This document shows, piece after piece, positions 8,421 to 16,345 of a stretch of 32,691 bases of DNA. The translations under genes were made by a program, and so were the position numbers. This DNA comes from a virus, in the IMG/VR virus record IMGVR_UViG_3300046741_000023, positions 1 through 32,691 of that record; one strand, written 5' to 3'. A model generated the notes under the pieces. That model was not told where the DNA came from, did no database searches, and was given only the letters and a program-made list of their open reading frames with translations. The first letter of the stretch is position 1. Each line of letters starts with the position of its first letter.

Positions 8421-8626
8421 GGCTTGTCCATCCCCACCGGCGGTGATTCTTCGAACATGAGCCGCCGAAACGCCTCCACCGCGCGCCTAGCACGATCCCC
8501 CGCGACCAGCGCCGCATCATCATCCCCACCCGGCTCATCGCTTGCGGCCACGGCCACGGGGCTTGTGTGCCGCACAAACGCGCAAGCGAAAGCCGCGGCA
8601 AATACGTTTTCCTCGAATGGCGTCAT
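8417..8626 (-). CDS. Hypothetical small helical protein
   Basis: A 69-residue protein that begins MTPFEENVFAAAFACAFV, has an acidic Gly/Asp stretch in the middle (DEPGGDDDAALVAGD) and a helical end (AVEAFRRLMFEE). I do not recognise a family. The ATG at 8626 is preferred over an upstream start because the upstream residues look like translated non-coding sequence, and AAGAG lies just before it. Its stop overlaps the next start by ATGA. Confidence 0.55.
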   Translation of the reverse strand: MTPFEENVFAAAFACAFVRHTSPVAVAASDEPGGDDDAALVAGDRARRAVEAFRRLMFEESPPVGMDKP

Positions 8627-8765
8627 GGCTCTTGCTTTTCCCGTTCTCGCTCTCGGTGGAACAACGCTTCCGCCACCGCCCACAGACACCACGCGCAAAT
8701 GCGCGTGGAGCCACCCAAGCGAAAGCGCCGCCTCACCGGAGACTCGCATAGGTCACATGTTTCCA

Positions 8766-9089
8766 TCACAGCGCCCCCGCCTTCCTACACATGCCAAACA
8801 GAAACAACGCGCCCAAAATCGTGAGTATGAAAAGCAGTGTGTACAGCGCATTTTGCACCGCGAGCCGATACGTGCGATCCACATCATTCGGTGTCGGCGG
8901 GACAATCGGGATCACGCTATACGGCCGCACCGCCACGTGATGCCCCGGCCCCGCGCATGTGTACTCTCCAAGCGCAAGCGGCAGCCAATCGCCGCACTTG
9001 GGACACACCATCATCTCGCTTTGCTCGGCCGCGCGCCGCTCGTCTTCGTCCACGTAACCCGGCTCTCCCGGCTGATCCCCGCTTGTCAT
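8766..9089 (-). CDS. Zinc-ribbon-like protein with a C-terminal membrane anchor
   Basis: A 107-residue protein. A CPKCG knuckle at 29-33 and C45 suggest a small, perhaps incomplete, zinc ribbon. Residues about 81-100 (ALYTLLFILTILGALFLFGM) form a single transmembrane helix followed by a short basic tail, so the zinc-binding part is probably cytoplasmic. The role is unknown; membrane association could fit lysis timing or host takeover. The start ATG at 9089 overlaps the stop of the deoxyribosyltransferase-like gene by ATGA. Confidence 0.65.
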   Translation of the reverse strand: MTSGDQPGEPGYVDEDERRAAEQSEMMVCPKCGDWLPLALGEYTCAGPGHHVAVRPYSVIPIVPPTPNDVDRTYRLAVQNALYTLLFILTILGALFLFGMCRKAGAL

Positions 9090-9643
9090 GTCACTTTCCC
9101 CTCCGTCACTAGGAAGTGCTTCGTAGCTCTCAAGAAGCTTGCCATCTTGCGCCAGCCGGCTCCGAGCTCTCGCTCCACCACCGGCAAGCCAAGCTCATGC
9201 GCGAGCCGCGCCGCTTCTGCCATGCCACTACTCACACCAAGATCGATGTACAGCGCCACCCGATCGCAGCGCCGCAGCCAAGCCAGATGCGCATTGATCC
9301 CGCGCTCACGATCGTAGTTCTCCGCATCATCCAGCACCCGCGGATACAGTAGATGGCCCAAAAACGGCGCTTCATCGTGGACAAGCGCATCGAACATGCA
9401 GCAATCCGCGTACAGCACATTCGTCATCACATCCCCGCGCAGCGGCGATTCGATGCACACGCGCGGTGTACCGCGCACCGGTGTCGGCGCGTCATCGCAC
9501 TCCATGCCGCCGAGCTGCCGCGCGCGGATCTCGCAAAGGTATGCCGCTTGCGTGAGTGCATGCACCGTGTGCACGCCGAGCTCTCGCCGCTCCGCCACAT
9601 GCCGGAGCTCCTGCGCATACGCATCCCAATTCACATTGCTCAT
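9086..9643 (-). CDS. Nucleoside 2-deoxyribosyltransferase-like protein (DUF7768-like)
   Basis: A 185-residue protein. After an N-terminal helical part (about 1-55) comes a Rossmann-like region: VCIESPLRGD, then HLLYPRVLDD, CDRVALYIDLGVSSGMAEAARLAHELGLPVV. The arrangement of a beta strand with SPLRG, a D-rich middle and a final SSGMAEA glutamate motif matches the nucleoside deoxyribosyltransferase superfamily and the phage DUF7768 group. Phage members may act in nucleotide salvage or base modification, but the reaction here is unproven. The ATG at 9643 has GGAG about 8 bases upstream and overlaps the preceding stop as ATGA. Confidence 0.7.
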   Translation of the reverse strand: MSNVNWDAYAQELRHVAERRELGVHTVHALTQAAYLCEIRARQLGGMECDDAPTPVRGTPRVCIESPLRGDVMTNVLYADCCMFDALVHDEAPFLGHLLYPRVLDDAENYDRERGINAHLAWLRRCDRVALYIDLGVSSGMAEAARLAHELGLPVVERELGAGWRKMASFLRATKHFLVTEGKVT

Positions 9644-9930
9644 GTCGGCCACTCCATCCACCCCACGCGGGGGAAGCGCTCGCAAAATGGACTCCAATCC
9701 ACTGGCCGCGGATTGCAGAAACGCCATTCCAGTCCCACGCCCGAAGCGTGGTGCGCGGCTACCACGAGAGCCTTCGCTGCGCTCTCATCGGCCGCGATCA
9801 CGGCCGCGCAAATCGTCGGTGTGTCGGTGCCGTCATCATTCAAGCGCCACCCACTGATCCACCACGGCCACATAGTAGCCGTAAAGGCAAAGGTGCCGCC
9901 GCCATACCAGCTAAGCCAAAAACGAGTCAT
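9640..9930 (-). CDS. Hypothetical Trp-rich phage protein
   Basis: A 96-residue protein rich in Trp (FWLSWYGGGTF, MWPWWISGWRL, VGLEWRFCNP, WSPFCERFP, GWMEWPT). It resembles a common type of small phage protein with a WWxSG core and an Ala-rich helix in the middle (CAAVIAADESAAKALVV), but I know no function for it. ATGA overlaps join it to the genes on both sides. There is no signal sequence or membrane helix. Confidence 0.65.
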   Translation of the reverse strand: MTRFWLSWYGGGTFAFTATMWPWWISGWRLNDDGTDTPTICAAVIAADESAAKALVVAAHHASGVGLEWRFCNPRPVDWSPFCERFPRVGWMEWPT

Positions 9931-10208
9931 GTCGCTTGCTCCACCCGCGCGCGCTCCAGCGCATACTGCATGCCGGCCACCACGCGCGTGTAGCCGTCGG
10001 CTACGCCAGTATTCCACCACGCCAGCGCGCTCACGATCGCCGCGGCCAGCTCCCGGATTACCGCGTCTCGGCTGCGCACCACTTGCCGAAGCCGCTCGTT
10101 TTCCGCTTGTAGCTTCGAGACTTGGTCTTGCTTGCTCGCGCGGTACAGCTTCGCGCTCTCCGGCCATCCATCCCAGTGATCGGCCAAGCTCTTCGGTTCA
10201 TCGCTCAT
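9927..10208 (-). CDS. Small coiled-coil phage protein
   Basis: A 93-residue protein that begins MSDEPKSLADHWDGWPESAK. A predicted coiled coil spans about residues 25-55 (QVSKLQAENERLRQVVRSRD), with a second helix after it. There is no membrane segment. ATGA overlaps link it to the glycoside hydrolase-like gene before it and the Trp-rich gene after it. Function unknown; it could be an adaptor or a DNA-binding accessory protein. Confidence 0.65.
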   Translation of the reverse strand: MSDEPKSLADHWDGWPESAKLYRASKQDQVSKLQAENERLRQVVRSRDAVIRELAAAIVSALAWWNTGVADGYTRVVAGMQYALERARVEQAT

Positions 10209-12079
10209 AGTCGCCCCCCGGTGCGCTGGATCCGCACCATCACGGCCACGATCAACGCCAGCACGAGTAGCAAGACCACCACAAGCACCACGATCCGCGT
10301 AGTACCAGTGGCGCGCACCGCCACTCCCGCGATCCAGTCTTTGCTCGCACGAGCCTTCGGCGCACTCGAGACGGCTTGTCCCACGTTATTGAACAAGCCC
10401 CACGCGCCTTTACCCTCCCAAGTCCCGTGAAGCGTATACAGGCTACACGGAGCGTTCATCTTCTCGCCAAACCTATCAAGCATGTACACATACGCATCAT
10501 AGGCTTCCGACTTGGCCGCCCACACATTGGCGTTGGTTAGGTGATGCATCCCGGCTTCATAGCAACCCAGCAATGGAATGCTGTGCGCGCGGCAATGCTG
10601 CTCTAGCGCCGTGGCGATCGGCTCTCCGTTCACCTTGGAGTCAACCTCCGAGCTCCAGCGCGAGAGCTTTTCCGCAGCGCCATCCACCCCGTTGCCGATG
10701 TACGGCGCAAGCGCGATCATATCGATCTTTTGACCGCGCGGATTCCATTGCGCGCTGGCGTACACGTTGCGCAAGGCTTGCGTGGTGAGATCCAGGTTGC
10801 CGGACTCGCTGAACACGCGGATCACCCGCGCACCCATGGCGCTCGCCCCGAATACCCCCTGATAGATCTCATATAGCTGGAGCGCCCGATACAGCTCGTG
10901 GGCAATCCCCTGATAGTACTGATTGCTTCCCGGCAAGCCTAACGCCTTCCCCGCGTCAATCGATTGCTGGAAGGCGCTAAACGAGCCATTCCATACTTCG
11001 TTGGATAGCTCCACATAGGCTTTCAAGGCTGGCGAGAGCTTCGCCTTGATCAGTGTGGCTTCTTGCAAGATGTAGTTATCATCGGCCAAGTATGGGTGTG
11101 TGAACCAACAATCAATGTTAGCTCGATTGCACAAGTCGATCTGCCATTCCACGGCAAGCCCGGTAGTGGACGCTGGCGAAGCCCCGTCTATGTAGATCTC
11201 CGCATTGCCGGGATCCGTCGGCAGCTTGCGCTGATTCCAGCTCTTGATCTTACTAAAGTTCACCGCGTTGGTGTCCATGTGCCGAAACACACTAAAACCC
11301 GATAGGTCGGCAAGGAATTGCGGCGACCAAATATCATCACCATTGGCGTAGGCCGTAGCCCACGCCACGCTGGACTTGTAGATCGCGGTCCCCGCCCACG
11401 GTGCGATAAACCACTCTTGCGTGCCGAGACTCATTTTGCCCGTGGTCGGCGGCGGCCCCGCGCTCGCCACCACCGCGAAGGCTTCACTAGGCGCATCGTG
11501 CCACGCCCCGGCGGCATCTAGGTGCGTCGCATACGCTTCCCATTGCCCCACGGGATCGCTCGCCTTGAAGCTCCGGCTTGCGTCCAGCGTGACATGCGCC
11601 CCCGGCTCCAGCCGCACATTGCTCAAGACTGGAGCGAGATCCGTAAACGGCCCCCCGCCGTGTGTCGCCCCCGGCGCGCGCGCCGCGATCCGGATCTCGC
11701 GCACCGTGATCGCACTTGTACCGGTGTTTCCGTAGCTCACCGAAGCCGTGAGCGGCGTGGCCGATCCCGCGACTACCACGCGCCGACCTAGCTCCAGCGC
11801 CGCCGATACGACAAGCCCGCCGCTTCCCGAGCCGCCACCGCCACCGATACCGCCCCGGCCACCGATACCGCTCACCCCGCCGGTACCGCCGCCTCCGCTG
11901 CCGCCCCGGCCACCGGTACCACCTACGCCACCGGTACCGCCGCCCACCCCGCCGGGATTCGGACATAGCAGCACCGGCGTACACGGCCCCGCGGTTTGCG
12001 CGTGTACGCTCCACGCAAAAGCCAGCACGGCCAGCACCGCAAACAGCCACACGAGATAACCCAAATCATCCCTTGTCAT
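10205..12079 (-). CDS. Secreted, membrane-anchored glycoside hydrolase-like protein
   Basis: A 624-residue protein. Residues 1-28 form a signal peptide (hydrophobic LVWLFAVLAVLAFAW, then VHAQ). Residues 43-88 are a Gly-rich linker; about 89-205 form an Ig-like beta domain; about 215-575 resemble clan-A glycoside hydrolases; 596-615 are a strong transmembrane helix with a basic end. The likely acid/base is E361 in ELSNEVWNG and the likely nucleophile E508 in CYEAGMHH. It probably acts outside the inner membrane, on a host polysaccharide or cell-wall/slime glycan. It is odd among replication-type genes. The ATG at 12079 overlaps the preceding stop by ATGA, with AAGGGA 8-10 bases upstream. The substrate is unknown, and a non-enzymatic glycan-binding role remains possible. 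Confidence 0.7.
   Translation of the reverse strand: MTRDDLGYLVWLFAVLAVLAFAWSVHAQTAGPCTPVLLCPNPGGVGGGTGGVGGTGGRGGSGGGGTGGVSGIGGRGGIGGGGGSGSGGLVVSAALELGRRVVVAGSATPLTASVSYGNTGTSAITVREIRIAARAPGATHGGGPFTDLAPVLSNVRLEPGAHVTLDASRSFKASDPVGQWEAYATHLDAAGAWHDAPSEAFAVVASAGPPPTTGKMSLGTQEWFIAPWAGTAIYKSSVAWATAYANGDDIWSPQFLADLSGFSVFRHMDTNAVNFSKIKSWNQRKLPTDPGNAEIYIDGASPASTTGLAVEWQIDLCNRANIDCWFTHPYLADDNYILQEATLIKAKLSPALKAYVELSNEVWNGSFSAFQQSIDAGKALGLPGSNQYYQGIAHELYRALQLYEIYQGVFGASAMGARVIRVFSESGNLDLTTQALRNVYASAQWNPRGQKIDMIALAPYIGNGVDGAAEKLSRWSSEVDSKVNGEPIATALEQHCRAHSIPLLGCYEAGMHHLTNANVWAAKSEAYDAYVYMLDRFGEKMNAPCSLYTLHGTWEGKGAWGLFNNVGQAVSSAPKARASKDWIAGVAVRATGTTRIVVLVVVLLLVLALIVAVMVRIQRTGGRL
11816..11953 (-). repeat. 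In-frame Gly-rich repeat region
   Basis: This part of the hydrolase gene encodes residues 43-88, built from short GGVGG, GGTGG, GGRGG and GGIGG units. At DNA level it is a low-complexity tract of GGTACC, GCCACC and CCGCC units. It probably makes a flexible linker between the signal peptide and the Ig-like domain, and its length may vary by slippage. Confidence 0.8.
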
Positions 12080-12357
12080 GATCGTTTCCCTTTTCGCCAG
12101 CCACCGCGCCGCTCGATTTTCTTCGGCCGCATGTCTTCGCTCCAGCGCTCCATCAAAGCGTGGAGCTTGATCAGTGTCCCCGGCCGCGTAGTGCGCTCTT
12201 TGCCCGTCTCGAGACGCTCCAGCCACGGCTCGCTTACCCCGGCCATGGCTGCGGCTTCGGGGATCGTGAGCGCCATGCTGCGCCGCCACGCGCGCCACGC
12301 GATCAGCTCTTCGGATACCCCGCGCTCCGTCCGGAGCTCTCGGCTTGATAGCGTCAT
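12076..12357 (-). CDS. Small XRE-type HTH protein
   Basis: A 93-residue protein with a helix-turn-helix at about residues 30-55: LTIPEAAAMAGVSEPWLERLETGKE, the common phage XRE/Cro pattern. The C-terminus is very basic (RPKKIERRGGWRKGKRS). It lies between the small membrane protein and the hydrolase-like gene and overlaps each by ATGA, so it may regulate that part of the block. Its target is not evident. Confidence 0.7.
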   Translation of the reverse strand: MTLSSRELRTERGVSEELIAWRAWRRSMALTIPEAAAMAGVSEPWLERLETGKERTTRPGTLIKLHALMERWSEDMRPKKIERRGGWRKGKRS

Positions 12358-12596
12358 GCTTGCCCCCGCTTTCGATTGAGCATTTTGATCAGCGCCAGCC
12401 GCTCCAGCTCTTCGGTGATCTGGTAGGACGTGCCGCCGCCGTACACCGCGCCCGCAAGCGCTAGCAGCATGCAGCCGAAGCCCGTGGGGATCGGACATGG
12501 CACAAACAAGCGCGGTCCGATGAACGGCCATAGATACGCGGCCGCGAAATACGCTCCGGCCCCGCCGGCTATCGTCCAAAGCACGTGCTTCATCAT
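12354..12596 (-). CDS. Small two-helix membrane protein
   Basis: An 80-residue protein with two hydrophobic segments, about 4-26 (HVLWTIAGGAGAYFAAAYLW) and 42-60 (FGCMLLALAGAVYGGG), and a basic C-terminus. It could be a holin-like or other inner membrane protein, but I see nothing specific. The ATG at 12596 (ATGATG, overlapping the RuvC-like stop) has GGAAGG about 10 bases upstream. It overlaps the HTH gene by ATGA. Confidence 0.6.
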   Translation of the reverse strand: MMKHVLWTIAGGAGAYFAAAYLWPFIGPRLFVPCPIPTGFGCMLLALAGAVYGGGTSYQITEELERLALIKMLNRKRGQA

Positions 12597-13270
12597 ACGG
12601 AGCCGCCTTCCGTCCACGCGCGCACCGACGCACGCATCGCGCGCTTGCCAATCGAGCGCCCCACCGGCCGCGCTTGACTCGCCCACCGGCCGATCAAAAT
12701 GGCCGGCGCTTCATCCGCGCCCACGATGCGCAGCTTCGCCCACCAGCGCGCGATCACTTGCTCATGTGCGCGCACCGCATCGCGCGGTGCGCTCGCCCAC
12801 TTGCGTCCGAGCACCACCCCCCGCCATTGATTCGGCTGGACGTAGACCACCCGCGCGCTCGCTTGCTCGGCGCATCGCCACGCGCGCAGCCACCGCTCTC
12901 GCGCTGCGCCGAGCATCGCCACGATATTCGGGCTACCGCCCCACGGCGCTTCGAGCACCATCACCACCGGCACGCGGTGCTCCGTCGAGAGCGCGCACGC
13001 ATTCGACACCACTTGCTCCACGATGGCTTCATCCAGCGTGTCCAGCTCCCCGCTACACATGTACTTGCCGCGCAGCGCGATGCTCCAGCCACTCATGCGC
13101 GCGGTGTCCACGGCCAGCACCACGGCCAGCCACGGCTTCGGCGCTGGCGTCTCCGCCTTCGCATCCCGGCTCGTGCTCCAGCGCGAGAGCGCCGACGGCG
13201 CTTCGATACCGGTGCGCGTACCGGTGAGCTCCAGCTGTACCGGAGACGCCTTATGGGTGCGCCTACGCAT
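12593..13270 (-). CDS. RuvC-like RNase H-fold nuclease
   Basis: A predicted Holliday-junction resolvase-like nuclease of 225 residues. D55 in VLAVDTARMSGW, E107 in VVMVLEAPWGG and D186 in GADEAPAILIGRW give the order and spacing of the RuvC acidic residues; VQPNQWRGVVLG resembles the phage RuvC-like VxPxxWR motif. Such enzymes can clear branched DNA before packaging. The N-terminal 45 residues are basic and Pro-rich, probably disordered. I use the ATG at 13270 (8-bp overlap with the preceding gene); an ATG at 13291 would extend it by 7 residues. Confidence 0.75.
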   Translation of the reverse strand: MRRRTHKASPVQLELTGTRTGIEAPSALSRWSTSRDAKAETPAPKPWLAVVLAVDTARMSGWSIALRGKYMCSGELDTLDEAIVEQVVSNACALSTEHRVPVVMVLEAPWGGSPNIVAMLGAARERWLRAWRCAEQASARVVYVQPNQWRGVVLGRKWASAPRDAVRAHEQVIARWWAKLRIVGADEAPAILIGRWASQARPVGRSIGKRAMRASVRAWTEGGSV

Positions 13271-13931
13271 CCGGCACCACCGCCCCGACATGCACCGCGC
13301 GCAGCTCGATTCCCCACCCGTCTAAGACTTGGCCGACACTCGCACCCCACCCCGCGCGCCGGCTCGTCTTCGGCAGCTGTCCAATTGTGTCAAGCTCATT
13401 GACCTTCCATGTAGGTCTACGTGTCTTTGCCTCACACCATTGAATCAGGTGATAGGGTGAAGCCCGATCGTCCTCACATCCGGACACGAGCGCGCTCCAC
13501 TCCTGGATCCCGAACACCACGCGCCGAAGGCGTCTCAGCGCCATCCAGACGGCTCGGCTCGTGGTGATGGTAAGAGCTAGCGGCTTGCTATCTGTCACCC
13601 CGCACAAGCTCACCGAAGCCGGCAGTAGGGGTAACAGCGAAGCGCGCAGCGCTAAGACTTCTCGGCACTCCAAAGACTGATCTTCGAGCTTCACTCTCCG
13701 GACTCCGAAGCCGACGCTAGAGAGCTCCAGACTGGTACTCACCCCCATAAGGGGTGAGTGAGTACCAGTCGGAGCTGCGGTACGGTCATATGTCCGGATA
13801 CCAGTCAGTACCGGTGTATTGGTGATCTTCGGGGGGTGATCACTTGGACGATCGGGGAGCCACTGATACCCGGTACTAAGTGGTATTTGAGTACCACTCG
13901 CGCGCTTGGTACTACTCTTGGCGCGTCTCAT
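13263..13931 (-). CDS. Unknown protein; gene contains an iteron-like region and a long hairpin
   Basis: A 222-residue protein that I do not recognise. The N-terminal 75 residues are Thr/Pro/Ser-rich and look disordered; the rest is mixed (AVWMALRRLRRVVFGIQEW, ASPYHLIQWCEAKTRRP). The gene overlaps the primase-helicase stop by ATGA, which supports the ATG at 13931. The segment coding for the N-terminus carries six GGTACT/AGTACC motifs and a 54-bp imperfect palindrome, and is visibly less GC-rich than its neighbours. This recalls lambda O, whose gene contains the replication origin; by analogy this could be a replication initiator. The analogy is inference, and the protein itself shows no O-like motif. 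Confidence 0.55.
   Translation of the reverse strand: MRRAKSSTKRASGTQIPLSTGYQWLPDRPSDHPPKITNTPVLTGIRTYDRTAAPTGTHSPLMGVSTSLELSSVGFGVRRVKLEDQSLECREVLALRASLLPLLPASVSLCGVTDSKPLALTITTSRAVWMALRRLRRVVFGIQEWSALVSGCEDDRASPYHLIQWCEAKTRRPTWKVNELDTIGQLPKTSRRAGWGASVGQVLDGWGIELRAVHVGAVVPDA
13723..13776. repeat. 54-bp imperfect inverted repeat (long hairpin)
   Basis: Left arm AGCTCC-A-GACTGGTACTCAC-CCCC pairs with a right arm whose complement reads AGCTCC, GACTGGTACTCAC, TCAC, CCCC. This gives about 23 base pairs interrupted by a one-base bulge on the left and a four-base bulge on the right, with a five-base centre. It lies inside a coding region and overlaps two of the GGTACT/AGTACC motifs. No U tract follows on the minus strand, so it does not look like a terminator. 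Confidence 0.7.
13733..13914. repeat. Iteron-like cluster of GGTACT/AGTACC motifs
   Basis: The hexamer GGTACT or its complement AGTACC occurs six times in about 180 bp: 13734, 13761, 13807, 13872, 13890 and 13908, in mixed orientation. Two close variants (GATACC at 13797 and 13865) lie between, and GTGGTA/TACCAC form an inverted pair at 13880-13897. Only about 0.1 occurrence is expected by chance in such a length. The stretch lies just downstream of the primase-helicase gene and may be a replication origin or an operator cluster. Confidence 0.5.
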
Positions 13932-16027
13932 GTTTTACCCCCTACATTGGCCAGGATCCGGTACACCTTGGCCGATCGCGGCCCCTTCACGAGCTCCAGC
14001 CGACCTTCATCGGCCAGCGCCCGAAGCACATCCAGCGCGCGGTTACGCCCCACACCGCAGCGCGCCACGATTTGGTTCGCGCTGCCGCCGGCCGTGTGGA
14101 GCCGTACCGCTTTGAGTATTCGGCTGGCGTCTCGCTCGAAGGCTTCGGACGCCTTGGCCGACTCATCGATCGGCACGGGCTTGCGCCAGCACACGCGCAC
14201 CCCCGCCGACGGCCGGCCGTCCACGGCCACATCTTCCACGCATAGCTCGAAGGCTTCGAGCTCCATGCCTTCGGCTTCGGCCGGCATCTTGACTTGCCGC
14301 ACAAGCTTCGAGCCGTCCGGCTGCGCCACGAAGTTCAGCACGCATCCGGACGCGTCATAGATCGCGCTGCTACCCCGCGCGAGCGTACGCGCATCGCCAC
14401 CGCCCCCCGGAGCCCCGGCGTTATCCTTGCGCGGCTTCGAAGCGTGATGGAGTACGAGCATGCTGCATTGCTCGCACTGCGAAACGAACGTGAGCACATC
14501 GATCGCGCTCCGGAACGAACTATCGTTTTCGTCGCTGAACGGAGCCGCCCCGCGCAGCGCATCCACGATCACGAGATCGAAGCCGGCACACGCGCGCCGA
14601 TACTCGGACTCCGCCCCCTTCTTGTCCAAGTACACCCGCGGCATCTCGACATATTCGATCCGGCCTTCGAGCTCCGCCGGATCGATGCCATGCCCAATTG
14701 CCAAACGCTGATACCGCTTGGCCGTGGCGTACAGACCTTGCTCGTAATCGATGTGTAAGACACTCATCGGTGCGCTATCGAAGTGGCCCCACACCGGCCG
14801 CCCCGTGGCCAAACACAACGCCAAGCTTTGCACCGCGATCGTTTTGGCCGATGCCCCGAAGCCGACTAACAGTGTCGGCCGCCCCGGCCCGATCTGGAGC
14901 CCCGGTACGCACCACCGCTGCGGCGGTAGCGGTGCGAAGAGCTGCGCCGTGTGGTAGCGCGGGATCATCGCACTCGGCGGCTCCGCAGCCGTCGGCTGCG
15001 CGGCCGCTGGACCCGTCTCGGCCGGCGGCCCCGGCGGTTCCCACGATTCCACCACGGTGGTGTGTGCTCCGTTCGTGTATCCGGGCTTCGTGAGCTCTCG
15101 AGTGGGACCCGACCTTCGATCCTTTTGGTAGCCGGCCGCGAAGCCACTTCGAATCGTCTTTTGCGCTTCAAGCTCCGGAAGCCCCGCTTCCATGGCCGCA
15201 GCCAAGAGCGAGCGCTTCACGTCTCCGGCATCCAGCCGATCCCCCGCCACGAGCATCCCCAAATTGAACGCCGCATCATTGAGTGCGCGATTGCGGCCGC
15301 CTTCGGCGGTGGTGCGTACGGTCTGGATCTCGCTCTCGAGAGCTCCCCGCGCCCACCGATCCGCGCGCGCCCCACCGGCCGCCGGCACGAGCGAGAGCTG
15401 CGCCGACGGCATCGCCGCCACGCGATCGCACGTATGCTCCACGATCCACTCGGTGGGCATCGGCAGCGGTACTTGGTAGCCGCTGCCGGCATGCCAGCTG
15501 TACACGTGGCCGGACTCGTGGATGCTCGGCGGAATCACCGCGAAGCCGCCTTCACCCCGGAAGTCCAAGCCCGGACCAAAGCCCCGGCCGCCTTCACCCA
15601 CACGATTGCGAAGCGGCACATCCCCGGCCGCGAAGTACACATGCCAGCCGCGCGCGGTGATCACCATCGGTGCCGCTGGTAGCGGCGGATACTTCGCCAG
15701 CGTGGCGTCCCCTTCGGCCCCGTCCACGTCCAGCACCACGACTCCGGAAGCGCGGCCGGTGAGTATGCCAATATTGGCAAGCGGAAACTCATCCAGCCGC
15801 GCGCGAATCGCGATCGGATCGCTCGTGGCTCGCTCTTTCCACCCCGCGCCGCCGAGTGGATGCTTGCCGGGATTCGGACACTCGGCATTGAAGCACGAGC
15901 AAAGTCCGGCCGTGATCCAGTGCGCGAGAGCGATGCGCACACCCCACGCTTCGGCCAGCGCCAACGCAGCCAATAGCTTCGGGGAGTCCGGAGATTCGCT
16001 CGCGAGATCCGGAGGTTGATCACCCAT
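13928..16027 (-). CDS. Bifunctional primase-polymerase with RepA-like AAA helicase domain
   Basis: A replication protein of 699 residues. Residues about 20-200 form a Prim-Pol domain: D100 and D102 in VVVLDVDG, H129 in GWHVYF, and GLDFRGEGGFAVIPPS at 153-168. Residues about 365-600 form a RecA/RepA-like ATPase (AAA_25 type) with GFGASAKT at 389-396 and Walker B DLVIVD at 484-489. Residues about 640-695 look like a winged helix. It probably primes and unwinds phage DNA. The Walker A lacks the glycine normally before the lysine. The ATG at 16027 overlaps the preceding gene by 8 bp, and the stop overlaps the next start by ATGA. Confidence 0.88.
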   Translation of the reverse strand: MGDQPPDLASESPDSPKLLAALALAEAWGVRIALAHWITAGLCSCFNAECPNPGKHPLGGAGWKERATSDPIAIRARLDEFPLANIGILTGRASGVVVLDVDGAEGDATLAKYPPLPAAPMVITARGWHVYFAAGDVPLRNRVGEGGRGFGPGLDFRGEGGFAVIPPSIHESGHVYSWHAGSGYQVPLPMPTEWIVEHTCDRVAAMPSAQLSLVPAAGGARADRWARGALESEIQTVRTTAEGGRNRALNDAAFNLGMLVAGDRLDAGDVKRSLLAAAMEAGLPELEAQKTIRSGFAAGYQKDRRSGPTRELTKPGYTNGAHTTVVESWEPPGPPAETGPAAAQPTAAEPPSAMIPRYHTAQLFAPLPPQRWCVPGLQIGPGRPTLLVGFGASAKTIAVQSLALCLATGRPVWGHFDSAPMSVLHIDYEQGLYATAKRYQRLAIGHGIDPAELEGRIEYVEMPRVYLDKKGAESEYRRACAGFDLVIVDALRGAAPFSDENDSSFRSAIDVLTFVSQCEQCSMLVLHHASKPRKDNAGAPGGGGDARTLARGSSAIYDASGCVLNFVAQPDGSKLVRQVKMPAEAEGMELEAFELCVEDVAVDGRPSAGVRVCWRKPVPIDESAKASEAFERDASRILKAVRLHTAGGSANQIVARCGVGRNRALDVLRALADEGRLELVKGPRSAKVYRILANVGGKT

Positions 16028-16274
16028 GCGTCCCCGGCGCTACGTGCGAGCAATCGGGACAACACTTGCGTTGTGTCTCCCAATAGGTGGGGCCGCATCG
16101 CTCGTACGGCGCATCGCACCCACTACACACGTTGAGCTCACGGCATGCATTGCACAACGCGAGCCACGTGGCTTCTTCGCACGCAAGCGAGCGCACATGC
16201 ACCTTGTACGCGGCTTGTCGCGCCGCACATGCGTGCTCGTGGATGCGGCGCAAATCGAGAATCGTGATCGTCAC
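16020..16274 (-). CDS. Small Cys-rich zinc-binding-like protein
   Basis: An 84-residue protein with at least nine cysteines (C16, C32, C41, C44, C50, C53, C60, C71/C72, C75), arranged as CNACREL, CSGC and CCPDC pairs plus histidines, so two zinc sites are likely. I chose the GTG at 16274 because GGGAG lies 8 bases upstream; the longer frame to 16337 adds low-quality sequence. It sits between the Cro-like and the primase genes, as early regulatory genes often do. Function unknown. Confidence 0.6.
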   Translation of the reverse strand: MTITILDLRRIHEHACAARQAAYKVHVRSLACEEATWLALCNACRELNVCSGCDAPYERCGPTYWETQRKCCPDCSHVAPGTHG

Positions 16275-16345
16275 CGGTAGGGCTCCCGGAGCTAGAGACA
16301 CGAATGCGCGCGCAGCCGACGGCTGCGCGCAAGGCACGAAGACAA

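Noticed and set aside
11816-11953. GC-rich repeats as a structural RNA or mobile repeat
   Set aside because: They stay in frame and encode a Gly-rich linker, so protein-level low complexity explains them.
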